A DNA stretch of 47,709 nt. Source: Bryobacteraceae bacterium. GTDB lineage: Bacteria > Acidobacteriota > Terriglobia > Bryobacterales > Bryobacteraceae. The stretch is taken from assembly GCA_030041035.1 (NCBI GenBank), contig JASHOO010000026.1, forward strand, positions 1 through 47,709. The letters are read 5' to 3'. Position numbers and translations under genes: made by a program. This document shows, piece by piece, positions 1 through 7,766 of this stretch; the first letter of the stretch is position 1; every line of letters starts with the position of its first letter. The notes under the pieces were generated by a model, which did not search any database, had not been told where the DNA came from, and worked only from the letters and a program-made list of their open reading frames with translations.

Positions 1-901
1 CGGCGGCGCCGGGCGCATAGGACCCGCCCGAAGCCAGCAGGCCCAGGTCGCCTCCCGAGGTCGGTACCACCGCGTCCGATCCCGCCACGTAATCCGGCAC
101 ATAAAGCTGCGCGCCCGCCGGGAAATTCGAGTAACTCACCATGAAGCGCGTCCCCGTGTCCGAAAAGGCATCCTTCACCTGAAACGCCGAGGCAAAACCC
201 TCGGTTAGCCGCGTCGAAAAGAAACTCGTCTCCACTGCAAACAGATTGCTGATGTTCAGCAGCCCGGGTAAAGGCGAGCCCGTACACGTCACGCCGCCCG
301 AAGCAACCGTGGCCAGCAGCCCGATCTGCGTGATCCCCACGACCACCTCGGAATTGTTGCTGATCGCCAGCCCCGGAGTGCCGCTGAACGCCACAGTCGC
401 CATGATGGATTGCTCCGGCGTGGTTCCGAACTGCGTGGCATCGGCGCGCAGGTTGCTCAGCTCGATGTTCACGTTGCCCGACGCCGGCACCGTGAAACTG
501 ACGCCGTTGAAGGCCACCGCATTGTTTCCGAACGGCAGCGCCGGAACCGTCACCGGCGTAGGGCCGGAGCCCGTATCAATGGTCAGCAGCACGTCGGTCA
601 GCGAGTTATTCGCCGCCAGCTTGTTGGTGACATTCACATTGAGGAAGAAAGTCAGATTCCCCGTGACGACAAAGCTGGGGATGCCGCCAGTGCAGGTCAA
701 CAGAATGCTGCCGACTTCCTCGGTGATGCCCTCATAGCGCACCTGCGCGGGCGTGGCCGAGGGAGTACACAGCAGACCCTCTTGGCCGTATGCTAACTGG
801 CCGCCTGCCGTCAGAAAAACCAAACTAAATGCCAGAAAAAATAGAGCCTGCTTCCGGTCAACTCCCGCCGGACGCGAGCGGAACAGGGTTGTAGCCGACA
901 T
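1..901 (-). CDS. Secreted protein of unknown function (partial, C-terminus outside window)
   Basis: An open frame of 300 codons starts at ATG 901 and runs off the left edge, so the C-terminus is missing and the full length is unknown. An AGAGG ribosome site lies just upstream of the ATG. Residues ~1-40 form a long signal peptide with basic residues followed by a hydrophobic core (FFLAFSLVFLTAGG) and a likely cut near QLAYGQ. The rest is rich in Thr, Val, Gly and Asn with few charges, as in secreted beta-sandwich proteins, and has two early Cys residues about 25 apart. I do not recognise the family and see no catalytic motif. It lies downstream of the pseudopilin genes on the same strand, but a 162-bp gap with a sigma54-like promoter separates them, so it is probably transcribed on its own. 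An exosortase sorting signal could sit in the missing C-terminus; this cannot be judged here. Confidence 0.75.
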   Translation of the reverse strand, partial: MSATTLFRSRPAGVDRKQALFFLAFSLVFLTAGGQLAYGQEGLLCTPSATPAQVRYEGITEEVGSILLTCTGGIPSFVVTGNLTFFLNVNVTNKLAANNSLTDVLLTIDTGSGPTPVTVPALPFGNNAVAFNGVSFTVPASGNVNIELSNLRADATQFGTTPEQSIMATVAFSGTPGLAISNNSEVVVGITQIGLLATVASGGVTCTGSPLPGLLNISNLFAVETSFFSTRLTEGFASAFQVKDAFSDTGTRFMVSYSNFPAGAQLYVPDYVAGSDAVVPTSGGDLGLLASGGSYAPGAA

Positions 902-929
902 GATGAGACCTCTTGAACCTCACGTGCAC

Positions 930-945
930 GGCAATTATCTCACCA
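930..945 (-). promoter_or_regulatory. Candidate sigma54 (-24/-12) promoter for the left-edge secreted protein
   Basis: On the minus strand the sequence TGGTGAGATAATTGCC has GG and GC separated by exactly 10 bases, with T before GG and TT before GC, as in the sigma54 consensus TGGCACG-N4-TTGCW. The predicted start of transcription is near 918-920, about 18 nt before the ATG at 901, leaving room for the AGAGG ribosome site. The CACG block after TGG is poorly matched. Confidence 0.45.
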
Positions 946-999
946 ATAGCCGAGTGATTGAAGCGTCGGCAGGGAGACTCGGGCTGCACAGCCCGGCGC

Positions 1000-1039
1000 T
1001 GAGTCATTTTGACTCACACTGCCCGTTTGACTTGAGTCA
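1000..1039. promoter_or_regulatory. Cluster of TGASTCA palindromes, possible activator sites
   Basis: Two short palindromes lie together: TGAGTCATTTTGACTCA (1000-1016, 7-bp arms) and TGACTTGAGTCA (1028-1039, 5-bp arms), built from the same TGA(C/G)TCA word. A GC-rich hairpin, CGGGCTGCACAGCCCG, lies at 980-995. The palindromes are ~80-120 bp upstream of the start predicted from the sigma54-like motif, the usual place for an enhancer-binding protein. They could instead be part of the 3' end of the pseudopilin transcript. Confidence 0.4.
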
Positions 1040-1063
1040 GCCACAGAAACAGATGTAAAAGTT

Positions 1064-1474
1064 TTACCAGTCCGCGTACGCCGTGCCGTCCAGCGCGTTC
1101 TTGTCGGAACCGCTGTGCACGTCGAAGATGCCCGGCTCGGTCTGGTCCACGCTTTGCATCGCGTCTTCCATCACGATGCGCCACGTCGTGTTTGAGTCCG
1201 TCATGGGATCTATGGGGACCTCTCGCAAGTACCCTTCCTGTACCAGATCTTGCAGACTCTGCGGAGCTTTCTGCTTGTCGTAAGTGTATTCGTCGATCAC
1301 CTGCCGGATGGTGAAGAGGTTGTTGTGGAGCACCGCCTCTTTGGCGCGCATGATCGACCTTTGATAGATCGGGATCGCCAGTGACAGCAGAATCGTCACG
1401 ATCGACATGACGATCAGCAGCTCGATGAGCGTGAAGCCGCAGCGGCGTTTACCACTCCGAGTACGAGGTTCCAT
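1064..1474 (-). CDS. GspG-like type II secretion/type IV pilus pseudopilin
   Basis: A 136-residue prepilin. The N-terminus has a short basic leader ending KRRCG, then FTLIELLIVMSIVTILLSLA: a prepilin-peptidase site (cut between Gly13 and Phe14), Glu at +5 and a hydrophobic helix of ~20 residues. The C-terminus ends DGTAYADW, the ending typical of GspG major pseudopilins, and the 136-residue length fits the family. ATG 1474 is preferred over the frame's first ATG (1516) because it gives a normal 13-residue leader and follows AAGG. It overlaps the end of the upstream pseudopilin by 26 bp, so the two are probably translationally coupled. It would be an inner-membrane pseudopilus subunit used with the secretin encoded upstream. 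No ATPase (GspE/PilB) or GspF is in the window, so the rest of the machine must be encoded elsewhere. Confidence 0.88.
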   Translation of the reverse strand: MEPRTRSGKRRCGFTLIELLIVMSIVTILLSLAIPIYQRSIMRAKEAVLHNNLFTIRQVIDEYTYDKQKAPQSLQDLVQEGYLREVPIDPMTDSNTTWRIVMEDAMQSVDQTEPGIFDVHSGSDKNALDGTAYADW

Positions 1475-1916
1475 CTGCCGCCTTATCCATGCTCTTGGTG
1501 TAAACATCGAAGACATTCTGGCCGCCCCAGCTCTGTGAGTCCGGGTCGTCCTGCATGCTGCGCTTCCCCCAGTCGGTCGAGTTCGTCATGGGATCCTTGG
1601 GAATGCGCCGCAGAAACCGGATCTTCTTATCCACCTGCCCGGTGAGCTTCACGCCTTCCACCAGTTGATCGAGACTTTCGGGGTAACCGTCCGTATCCAT
1701 CTTGGGCGGTCCCAGCAGACCTTGATCGGAGGCGTCTTTGTATTTATCGATGGCGGTGCGGATCTCGCGCAGAGACCAGCGCAGGTCCCGCTCCTTTTCC
1801 GAGCGCACCTTCACCCGGGCCAGCGGCACGGCCATGGACGTCAGAATCATCAGGATCGTGAAAGCCACGATCAACTCGATCAGCGTCAGGCCCCGTTGAT
1901 TGCGCCGCCCTTGCAT
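1449..1916 (-). CDS. GspG-like pseudopilin, second copy
   Basis: A 155-residue pseudopilin with leader MQGRRNQRG and mature start LTLIELIVAFTILMILTSMA, again with Glu at +5. The body carries RIPKDPMTNS, the calcium-loop neighbourhood of GspG, and ends DGTSYSEW. It resembles the next gene in plan but is clearly diverged, so the pair is not a recent duplication. It starts 10 bp after the secretin stop and overlaps the next pseudopilin, giving a secretin-pseudopilin-pseudopilin operon. Two major-pseudopilin-like genes behind a secretin, without minor pseudopilins GspH-K, is a reduced arrangement also known from acidobacteria and some deltaproteobacteria; what it moves is not known from this sequence. 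Confidence 0.88.
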   Translation of the reverse strand: MQGRRNQRGLTLIELIVAFTILMILTSMAVPLARVKVRSEKERDLRWSLREIRTAIDKYKDASDQGLLGPPKMDTDGYPESLDQLVEGVKLTGQVDKKIRFLRRIPKDPMTNSTDWGKRSMQDDPDSQSWGGQNVFDVYTKSMDKAADGTSYSEW

Positions 1917-1926
1917 GGTCTATTTT

Positions 1927-4515
1927 TTACTTTACACTCACCGCCAGCACCGGCGTGGCCGTCAGAATGGCCTGCGACTGCGAATTGCGCAGTGTCAGAT
2001 TCGGCACCGTCACCACCGTATCGCCGCGCGCCACCGCCTGAAATACCAGGGTCACGATCGAGCCCGAACCTGTGACGCCGCCGGTGGCCGGGAAGCGGCT
2101 GACGTTCACCGTGGCTTCGCCGGTATCGTTCAGGATGTTCTTGGAGAATGTGACCTGCTTGCCGTCGCCCGCCAGTAGATCGCCGCGCGTCACGTCATTG
2201 AGCCGCAGAATCTTCGGATCAAAACGAATCTGCATGGGCGTGGACGCCAGGTCGGAGGCGTTATCCACCATCAGGTTGACAGTGACCGTGCCGTTCACTT
2301 GCGCGGTCGCCTCCGCCGGCGCGAATTTTACGCTGGTTTTGCCCGCGGCCTGCTGGATCGGCTGCGCCGCAGACTTCGGCGGCGGAGCGGGCGGCGCCAT
2401 CATCGGCGGCGCCGTGGCCGGTGGCGCCGTGATACCCGGAATGCGCGGAATCACCATCGATCCAGGTGACACCCCTCCAGGCAGCGGACTGGCTGCGGCT
2501 GGCGCAGCTTGCGGCGGCGCCGCCACGTTCTGCACCGCCGCGGGCGCTACCTGCTGCACCACCGTTACATTCGGCGCCGGAGCGGCCGCTGCGGCTGGCT
2601 GCGCCCCCGGCCCTGATCCGTTCTGCGCTTGCCCCTGCGGCTGCGCAACCGGCGGCGGCGGTGTTGGCGGTGCGTAATTCACCTTCACATACGCCGAAGT
2701 CCCTGCCCCGATCGGTTTCAGATTGACATCGTTAATGTCCACCGCTCGGATGATGTGCGGAATCAGAACAATCACCAGCTCGCTTTCGGTGGTCGTGTTC
2801 GTCTGGCTCTGGAACAGATGGCCGACCAGCGGAAGGCTCATCAGGCCCGGCACCCCGCTCACGTTCTTGTCGTATTCCACCTGCATCAGCCCGCCCATCA
2901 GATTCACTTCCCCCTGCCTCAGCCGTACATCGTTGGTGATCTTGGTCTGCGCCACCTCCGGTTCGTTGATGCCGCCTAGCGGAACGCTGCCGGTCACGTT
3001 CGAAATATCGACTTCCACGTGCAGCGAGACTTCTTCGGCGTTGTGGATGAAAGGAACGATGCTGATATTGACGCCCGTATCCAGAAACGTGAACTGCGTG
3101 TTCACCAGCGGGTTGATGCCCACGCCGCCGATGCCCGGCTGAAAGCTGCCCGTGGCGTAAGGCACCTTTTCTCCGATCTTCATTTCCACCTTCTGCCGGT
3201 CGACCGCGCGAACCTGCGGCCGTTGCAACACCCTCGTGGTGGCGTCCGTCAGCAGTGCGTTGAGCAGGCCTCCCGGCAGCGTCAGCGAGAAATCGCGCGT
3301 GCTGATCACCCCGATATTGGAGAGCGGAATCGTGGTGTTGGTGCTGGTGGTGCCGGTCGTAGTGGTGGTGCCGGTGGTGCTCGTGGTGGAGGTGCTGGTT
3401 CCCGCGTTGTTCGGCACGCTGATATTCGCTCGCGGGGTGAAGTTGATGGCCGAATTGATGCCGTTCGGGGCCACCGCCGCCGCCAGATCCAGCTCTTTGT
3501 TCCGTGAGGTCGTCATCACCAGAACGTCTACCAGGACTTCGGATCTGGGCTTATCCAGATCGGCAATGATCTTTTCCGCCAGCGCCACTTTGTCCGCTTC
3601 CCCGTGGATCACGATGGCGTTTTGCGCAGGGTACTGGAACGCCTTCTGCAAATCGACCACGCTGCGCACCACCTGGATCATTTCCTGCAGCTCCTGCGTG
3701 GTCTGGACGTTGTTCAGATAGACCACCTTCACCACCCAGTCTTCAAAGTTGCGGCGCGCGGTCGGGTTGTCCTGCGTCACGAAAATCGTGTTCGCGCTGA
3801 TGGGCTTCCAGAACGATTTCGTAATCAGCGCCAGTGAATCCAGCGCGTCGTTCAGCGTAGTGTTGTTCAGCTCGATGGATTGCGGCTTCTGCGTCCCTCC
3901 GCTGGTGTAGTCCGGATCGAACAACACGTTGATGCCCGCGTATTTGCCCACGGTCTCAAACAGAACCTTGGGGGGCTGGTTGTTCATCTTCAGGTAAATT
4001 GGTTCCGGATTCAGCGGCTTGAGCTCGGGCAGCGGCTGCATCGCCTCGAACTGCTTCTCTTCCCGCTGCTTTTCCTGCTCCCCCGGCGTCAACGGGCGCT
4101 CTCCGGGTTTCAGCGGCGGCTTCTGCTTCGCCTCCTCGATCATGCGCTTGGTGCGCTCGATCTCGTCTTGCGCCATGGTCGAAGCCGGGTTGATGCCGTA
4201 GGCTTTTTGAAACTCCACAATCGCCTCATCCGGCTTGCCCTGATCGCGCAGCTTGAGTCCCTGTTCCAGGTGATATTGCGCGGCGTAAAATCGCAGCCGC
4301 GACGCCGTGAGCTGATAGGCAATCTCGGCGGGGTCCTCGCTCAACGCCTGCTCGGCGAAGGAAATGGCCTTATCCCAATCCTTCCGCAGTTCCGCCTCCC
4401 GGCTCTCCGCCAGCAGCTTGTCGCCCTTGCGGGTGCGCGCCCCCAGCGTCCCGGCGAGCGCCGTGGCCAGCAGCGCCAGACCGGCCCCTCTGGCTAACCG
4501 ATGTGAAGTCAGCAT
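1927..4515 (-). CDS. Secretin (GspD/PilQ type) with TPR region and C-terminal cohesin-like domain
   Basis: An 862-residue outer-membrane channel protein. In order: signal peptide (~1-26); TPR-like helices (~35-125); charged linker; STN-like domain (~170-250); secretin N-domain (~258-325) ending in the parallel-strand repeat before DKPRSEVLVDVLV; a Thr/Ser-rich linker (372-397); the beta-barrel secretin domain (~400-592) with VPGLMSLPLVGHLF and ESELVIVLIPHIIR; a Pro/Ala-rich stretch (~615-727); and a cohesin-like beta domain (728-862), with VNLMVDNASDLASTPMQIRF and VTLVFQAVA. Secretins normally end soon after the barrel, so the last ~250 residues are an addition. The pseudopilins follow directly. 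The ATG at 4515 has no clear ribosome site. Whether the cohesin-like part binds a dockerin-type partner or simply packs on the pore is unknown. Confidence 0.92.
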   Translation of the reverse strand: MLTSHRLARGAGLALLATALAGTLGARTRKGDKLLAESREAELRKDWDKAISFAEQALSEDPAEIAYQLTASRLRFYAAQYHLEQGLKLRDQGKPDEAIVEFQKAYGINPASTMAQDEIERTKRMIEEAKQKPPLKPGERPLTPGEQEKQREEKQFEAMQPLPELKPLNPEPIYLKMNNQPPKVLFETVGKYAGINVLFDPDYTSGGTQKPQSIELNNTTLNDALDSLALITKSFWKPISANTIFVTQDNPTARRNFEDWVVKVVYLNNVQTTQELQEMIQVVRSVVDLQKAFQYPAQNAIVIHGEADKVALAEKIIADLDKPRSEVLVDVLVMTTSRNKELDLAAAVAPNGINSAINFTPRANISVPNNAGTSTSTTSTTGTTTTTGTTSTNTTIPLSNIGVISTRDFSLTLPGGLLNALLTDATTRVLQRPQVRAVDRQKVEMKIGEKVPYATGSFQPGIGGVGINPLVNTQFTFLDTGVNISIVPFIHNAEEVSLHVEVDISNVTGSVPLGGINEPEVAQTKITNDVRLRQGEVNLMGGLMQVEYDKNVSGVPGLMSLPLVGHLFQSQTNTTTESELVIVLIPHIIRAVDINDVNLKPIGAGTSAYVKVNYAPPTPPPPVAQPQGQAQNGSGPGAQPAAAAAPAPNVTVVQQVAPAAVQNVAAPPQAAPAAASPLPGGVSPGSMVIPRIPGITAPPATAPPMMAPPAPPPKSAAQPIQQAAGKTSVKFAPAEATAQVNGTVTVNLMVDNASDLASTPMQIRFDPKILRLNDVTRGDLLAGDGKQVTFSKNILNDTGEATVNVSRFPATGGVTGSGSIVTLVFQAVARGDTVVTVPNLTLRNSQSQAILTATPVLAVSVK

Positions 4516-4659
4516 GTTATGTCTGGCATGAAGATCATCGATGATATCGTTGCGGGATGCGACACCGCCAGCCGGTGCTTTATCATCAAATTATCTGACG
4601 CGTAACGGGTTTCAGGCGTTGACTGCAATTTCGAATCGTGAACCTCTCGGAACGTAACT

Positions 4660-5142
4660 TTGGCGGCAAAAGAACCTGAATTCAAGATTTTAAGCGACAA
4701 CCGCCAGGCCGGTCACCATTATTTTCTGATGGACCGCGTCGAGGCCGGCATCGTGTTGACCGGCACCGAGGTCAAGTCCGCCAAATCCGGCCGCATCCAG
4801 CTCCGCGACAGCTACGCTACCATCGAAAAGAACGAAGCCTGGCTGGTCAACGCCCACATCAGCGAGTATTCCCACGGCAACCGTGAGAACCATTCGCCGG
4901 TGCGCAGCCGCAAGCTGCTGCTGCACCGCCGGGAGATTGATAAATTGTTGGGCAAGACCCGCGAGAAGGGCCTGGCCCTGATCCCGACCCGGATGTATCT
5001 GAAGGGCGGGCGGATCAAATGCGAGCTGGCGCTGGCTCGCGGCAAGAAAATGCACGACAAGCGCGAAGCCGAGCGGGCGCGCACCGCCGAGAACGAGGCG
5101 CGCGACGCCGTCCGCCGCAGCAAAGCCAAATATGGAGAGTAA
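4660..5142 (+). CDS. smpB: SsrA-binding protein SmpB
   Basis: A 160-residue protein matching SmpB along its whole length. It binds tmRNA and brings it to stalled ribosomes for trans-translation. Signature stretches are LTGTEVKS near residue 32, [10 protein letters not shown] near 64, and [29 protein letters not shown]; the Lys/Arg-rich tail ([15 protein letters not shown]) is the part that enters the decoding centre. The start is TTG at 4660: an in-frame stop lies 21 bp upstream and no ATG or GTG fits between. No ssrA (tmRNA) gene is visible in the window. The stop codon directly abuts the ATG of pepA, so the two form an operon. The divergent secretin gene shares the 144-bp upstream region. 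Confidence 0.96.
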   Translation: MAAKEPEFKILSDNRQAGHHYFLMDRVEAGIVLTGTEVKSAKSGRIQLRDSYATIEKNEAWLVNAHISEYSHGNRENHSPVRSRKLLLHRREIDKLLGKTREKGLALIPTRMYLKGGRIKCELALARGKKMHDKREAERARTAENEARDAVRRSKAKYGE

Positions 5143-6603
5143 ATGGAAATTCACTTAGAACGAAAGCCGGCTGAATCGGTGGAATGCGATGCGCTTGTGG
5201 CGCTGGCGTTCGAGGACCAAACCGACGGCCGTTTCCAGCATTTGTTAAGCGACGTCTATGGCTCCGGCGAGATCACCGGCAAGACGTTCGAGATGACCCT
5301 GGTCCACAACCCCGCCGGCTTCAAAGCCCGCCGGCTGCTCCTGGCGGGCGCCGGCAAGAAGGAGAAATTTACCTCCGCCGAGCTGCGGCACCTGAGCGGC
5401 GCGGCGCTGCGCCATTTGAAATCCCGCTCGCTCAAGTCGATTGCCCTGCTGCTCGATTCCGAATATTCCCAGGCGGATCATGTCGAAGCCGCCGTCGAAG
5501 GAGCGCTCATCGGCGACTTCGAGCCGGACCGCTACAAAAGCGACAAGAAAGACGTGAAGGTGGTGGACCGCTTTACCGTGGCCGTGCCCGGCGGAGGCGC
5601 GGGATTGGACACCGCTCTGGAACGCGGCCGCATCACCGCGGATGCGCAGAATCTGACCCGGGAGCTGGCCAGCGAGCCGGCCAATCTCCTCACGCCTTCA
5701 GGGATGGCGGAAGCCGCCCGCCAGGCCGCCGCTGCGTACGGCCTTGAATGCGACGTGCTCGATCAGGATCGCATGAAGCAGCTCGGCATGGGATCGCTTC
5801 TCGGCGTGGCGCAGGGCAGCGCCGAGCCGCCCGCGCTCATCGTGGTGAGTTACCGGCCCGCGGGCGCCGCCGCAAGCGGAGCGCACCTGGGGCTGGTCGG
5901 CAAGGGCGTCACCTTCGATACCGGCGGCATTTCCATCAAACCGGCCGACGGCATGGAGAAGATGAAGTACGACATGTCGGGCGGCGCCGCGGTGATCGGC
6001 GCCATCCGCGCGCTGGCGCAATTGAAGCCGCCGATTCCGGTGACCGCTTTGATCCCGGCGGTCGAAAACATGCCGGGAAGCCGCGCGCAGCGGCCCGGCG
6101 ACATCGTCACGTCCCTTTCCGGCAAGACCATCGAGGTGATCAACACCGACGCCGAGGGCCGGCTGATTCTGGCCGATGCGCTGACCTACGCCAAACGCCT
6201 GGGCTGCACGCATCTGGTGGACGCCGCCACGCTGACCGGCGCCGTAGTGGTGGCGCTGGGACACGTCAATATCGGCGCCTTCAGCAACAACGACCGGCTG
6301 GCGGAGCGCGTGCTCGATGCGGCGCGCGAAGCAGGGGAAAAAATGTGGCGCCTGCCGCTCGACGACGAATACCGGGAGCTGTTGAAAAGCCCGTTCGCCG
6401 ATATCGCCAACGTCGGCGGACGGCCCGGCGGCGCCATCACCGCCGCCTGGTTTTTGCGCGAGTTCGCCGATGAAACGCCCTGGGTGCACCTGGACATCGC
6501 CGGCACAGCCTGGCTGGATGACGCTAAGCCCTACGCCTCGAAAGGGCCGTCAGGGGTGGGCGTGCGGACGTTTGTGAATCTGGCGATGGATTGGAAGGAT
6601 TGA
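5143..6603 (+). CDS. pepA: Leucyl aminopeptidase (peptidase family M17, PepA)
   Basis: A 486-residue cytosolic aminopeptidase that removes N-terminal residues from peptides, using two metal ions in a hexamer. The N-terminal half is the variable macro-like domain; the catalytic half starts near residue 165. The M17 signature NTDAEGRL is present, as are the metal and catalytic Lys region GKGVTFDTGGISIK and the DMSGGAAV stretch. Length is normal for the family (~480-500). The start is secure: ATG directly follows the smpB stop and GGAGAG sits at the end of smpB as ribosome site. In some bacteria PepA also binds DNA, but nothing here argues for that. The product may recycle peptides released by trans-translation, a fitting but unproven link to smpB. 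Confidence 0.96.
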   Translation: MEIHLERKPAESVECDALVALAFEDQTDGRFQHLLSDVYGSGEITGKTFEMTLVHNPAGFKARRLLLAGAGKKEKFTSAELRHLSGAALRHLKSRSLKSIALLLDSEYSQADHVEAAVEGALIGDFEPDRYKSDKKDVKVVDRFTVAVPGGGAGLDTALERGRITADAQNLTRELASEPANLLTPSGMAEAARQAAAAYGLECDVLDQDRMKQLGMGSLLGVAQGSAEPPALIVVSYRPAGAAASGAHLGLVGKGVTFDTGGISIKPADGMEKMKYDMSGGAAVIGAIRALAQLKPPIPVTALIPAVENMPGSRAQRPGDIVTSLSGKTIEVINTDAEGRLILADALTYAKRLGCTHLVDAATLTGAVVVALGHVNIGAFSNNDRLAERVLDAAREAGEKMWRLPLDDEYRELLKSPFADIANVGGRPGGAITAAWFLREFADETPWVHLDIAGTAWLDDAKPYASKGPSGVGVRTFVNLAMDWKD

Positions 6604-6622
6604 GAGCCGGGATTCGGGTCCG

Positions 6623-6704
6623 CCGCTCAACTTAAGCGGCCAAGGCTCACGCCGGTCTTTGCGTTTCAGGCACTTGCATTTTCCCGGCCGCTCAAGTTAA
6701 GCGG
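6623..6704. repeat. Two near-identical 17-bp palindromes between convergent genes
   Basis: CCGCTCAACTTAAGCGG (6623-6639) and CCGCTCAAGTTAAGCGG (6688-6704) differ only at the middle base and are 48 bp apart. Each can fold into a CCGCT/AGCGG hairpin. The second is followed by TTTT on the plus strand, so it can end pepA transcription, and it overlaps the stop codon of the convergent dehydrogenase gene. The recurrence suggests a genome-wide intergenic repeat. Confidence 0.55.
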
Positions 6705-7662
6705 TTTTCGCTTCGCGCTTCTGGCGGCGGCCGCGCAGCACCTCGATGACGAAGCGGTCGCGCTGCGCTTTGACTTCATCGATCGATTTCTTCGACCAGT
6801 CGTAGAATCCCTTGCCGGTTTTGGCGCCTAACTCTCCCGCGGCCACTTTGGCGCGATAAAGGTTGGGCGCTTTCGGCAGGTTGTACAAATCCTGCGCGAC
6901 GTAATCGACAACGCTGAGACCCATGTCGAGGCCAACGGCGTCCTGGTGCTCCAGAATTCCATAGGCCGGCATGCGGAGGCCGAAACCGTTTTTCGCCACC
7001 AAATCGACATCTTCCGCGTCGGCGATTCCCTCTTCGATGATGTAAGCGGCTTCGCGCACCAGCGCCATTTGCAGGCGGTTGCCGAGCTGACCGGGACGGT
7101 CGCGTTTCACGAGGACCGGAACCTTGCCGCACGCTGCCAGCAAGTCGCGCACGTTTTTTGCGGCCTGCGGCGACGTCTTCTCGCCTTGCACGATCTCGAC
7201 GAGCGGCATCAGGTGCGGCGGGTTCCAGAAGTGCGCGGTCAACACGCGCTCCGGCCGGCGGCAGCGCGAGGCGATCGCGGTAATGCTCAACCCGCTGGTA
7301 TTGCTCGCCAGCACTGCGGATTTATCGGCCAGCGAGTCCATGCGCGCGAACAATCTCTGTTTCAGTTCCATGTTCTCGGGAACGGACTCGATGACCAGGT
7401 CGGCGTTGGCGATGGTGCGGTCGAACGTGGCCGAGGCTTCCAGCCGCTCGTAGGCCTCGCGCACCTGGATCATCTCGGCCAGGCGGTTTTCCGCCAGAAC
7501 GCGAAGCTGCCCGCGCGCGGTTTCCAGGCCCTGGGCGGCAGTTTCTTCGTGGCGGCTGAGGATGGTGGTCCGCACCCCGCCCAGGGCCAAAGAGCCGGCG
7601 ATGCCCGGCCCCATCATGCCTGTGCCGATGACCGCCGCAGTCCGAAAATGGGAGTTCGACAT
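6697..7662 (-). CDS. 3-hydroxyacyl-CoA dehydrogenase family protein
   Basis: A 321-residue NAD-dependent dehydrogenase that would oxidise the 3-hydroxyl of an acyl-CoA. The N-terminal Rossmann motif is VIGTGMMGPGIA (12-23); the catalytic His lies in TAHFWNPPHLMPLVEIV with the following SNTSGLSITAIA-type region, and the C-terminal helical domain ends GAKTGKGFYDW, all typical of the FadB/HBDH family. It has no crotonase domain, so it is the single-function form (usually ~280-320 residues). The substrate could be 3-hydroxybutyryl-CoA or another acid; some relatives act on L-gulonate or hydroxy acids. It stands alone on the minus strand, convergent with pepA. The ATG at 7662 fits the family start. 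Confidence 0.9.
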   Translation of the reverse strand: MSNSHFRTAAVIGTGMMGPGIAGSLALGGVRTTILSRHEETAAQGLETARGQLRVLAENRLAEMIQVREAYERLEASATFDRTIANADLVIESVPENMELKQRLFARMDSLADKSAVLASNTSGLSITAIASRCRRPERVLTAHFWNPPHLMPLVEIVQGEKTSPQAAKNVRDLLAACGKVPVLVKRDRPGQLGNRLQMALVREAAYIIEEGIADAEDVDLVAKNGFGLRMPAYGILEHQDAVGLDMGLSVVDYVAQDLYNLPKAPNLYRAKVAAGELGAKTGKGFYDWSKKSIDEVKAQRDRFVIEVLRGRRQKREAKTA

Positions 7663-7730
7663 GCAGTGATTGTAGCGGAGTTGAATCGAGGTCGAGCGTC
7701 AGCTACAATTCATACTTCCCGTTCCCACTC

Positions 7731-7746
7731 TGGTAACTGGGTTGCT
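7731..7746 (+). promoter_or_regulatory. Candidate sigma54 promoter before the SBBP-repeat gene
   Basis: TGGTAACTGGGTTGCT has GG-N10-GC spacing with TGG and TTGC intact. Predicted transcription start is near 7757, only ~10 nt before the GTG at 7767, leaving no ribosome site for that codon; a downstream start (TTG 7803 or ATG 7824) would fit better. Treated as a candidate because the same pattern recurs before other envelope genes in the window. Confidence 0.35.
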
Positions 7747-7766
7747 ATAGGTCACGTCTGAAATCA

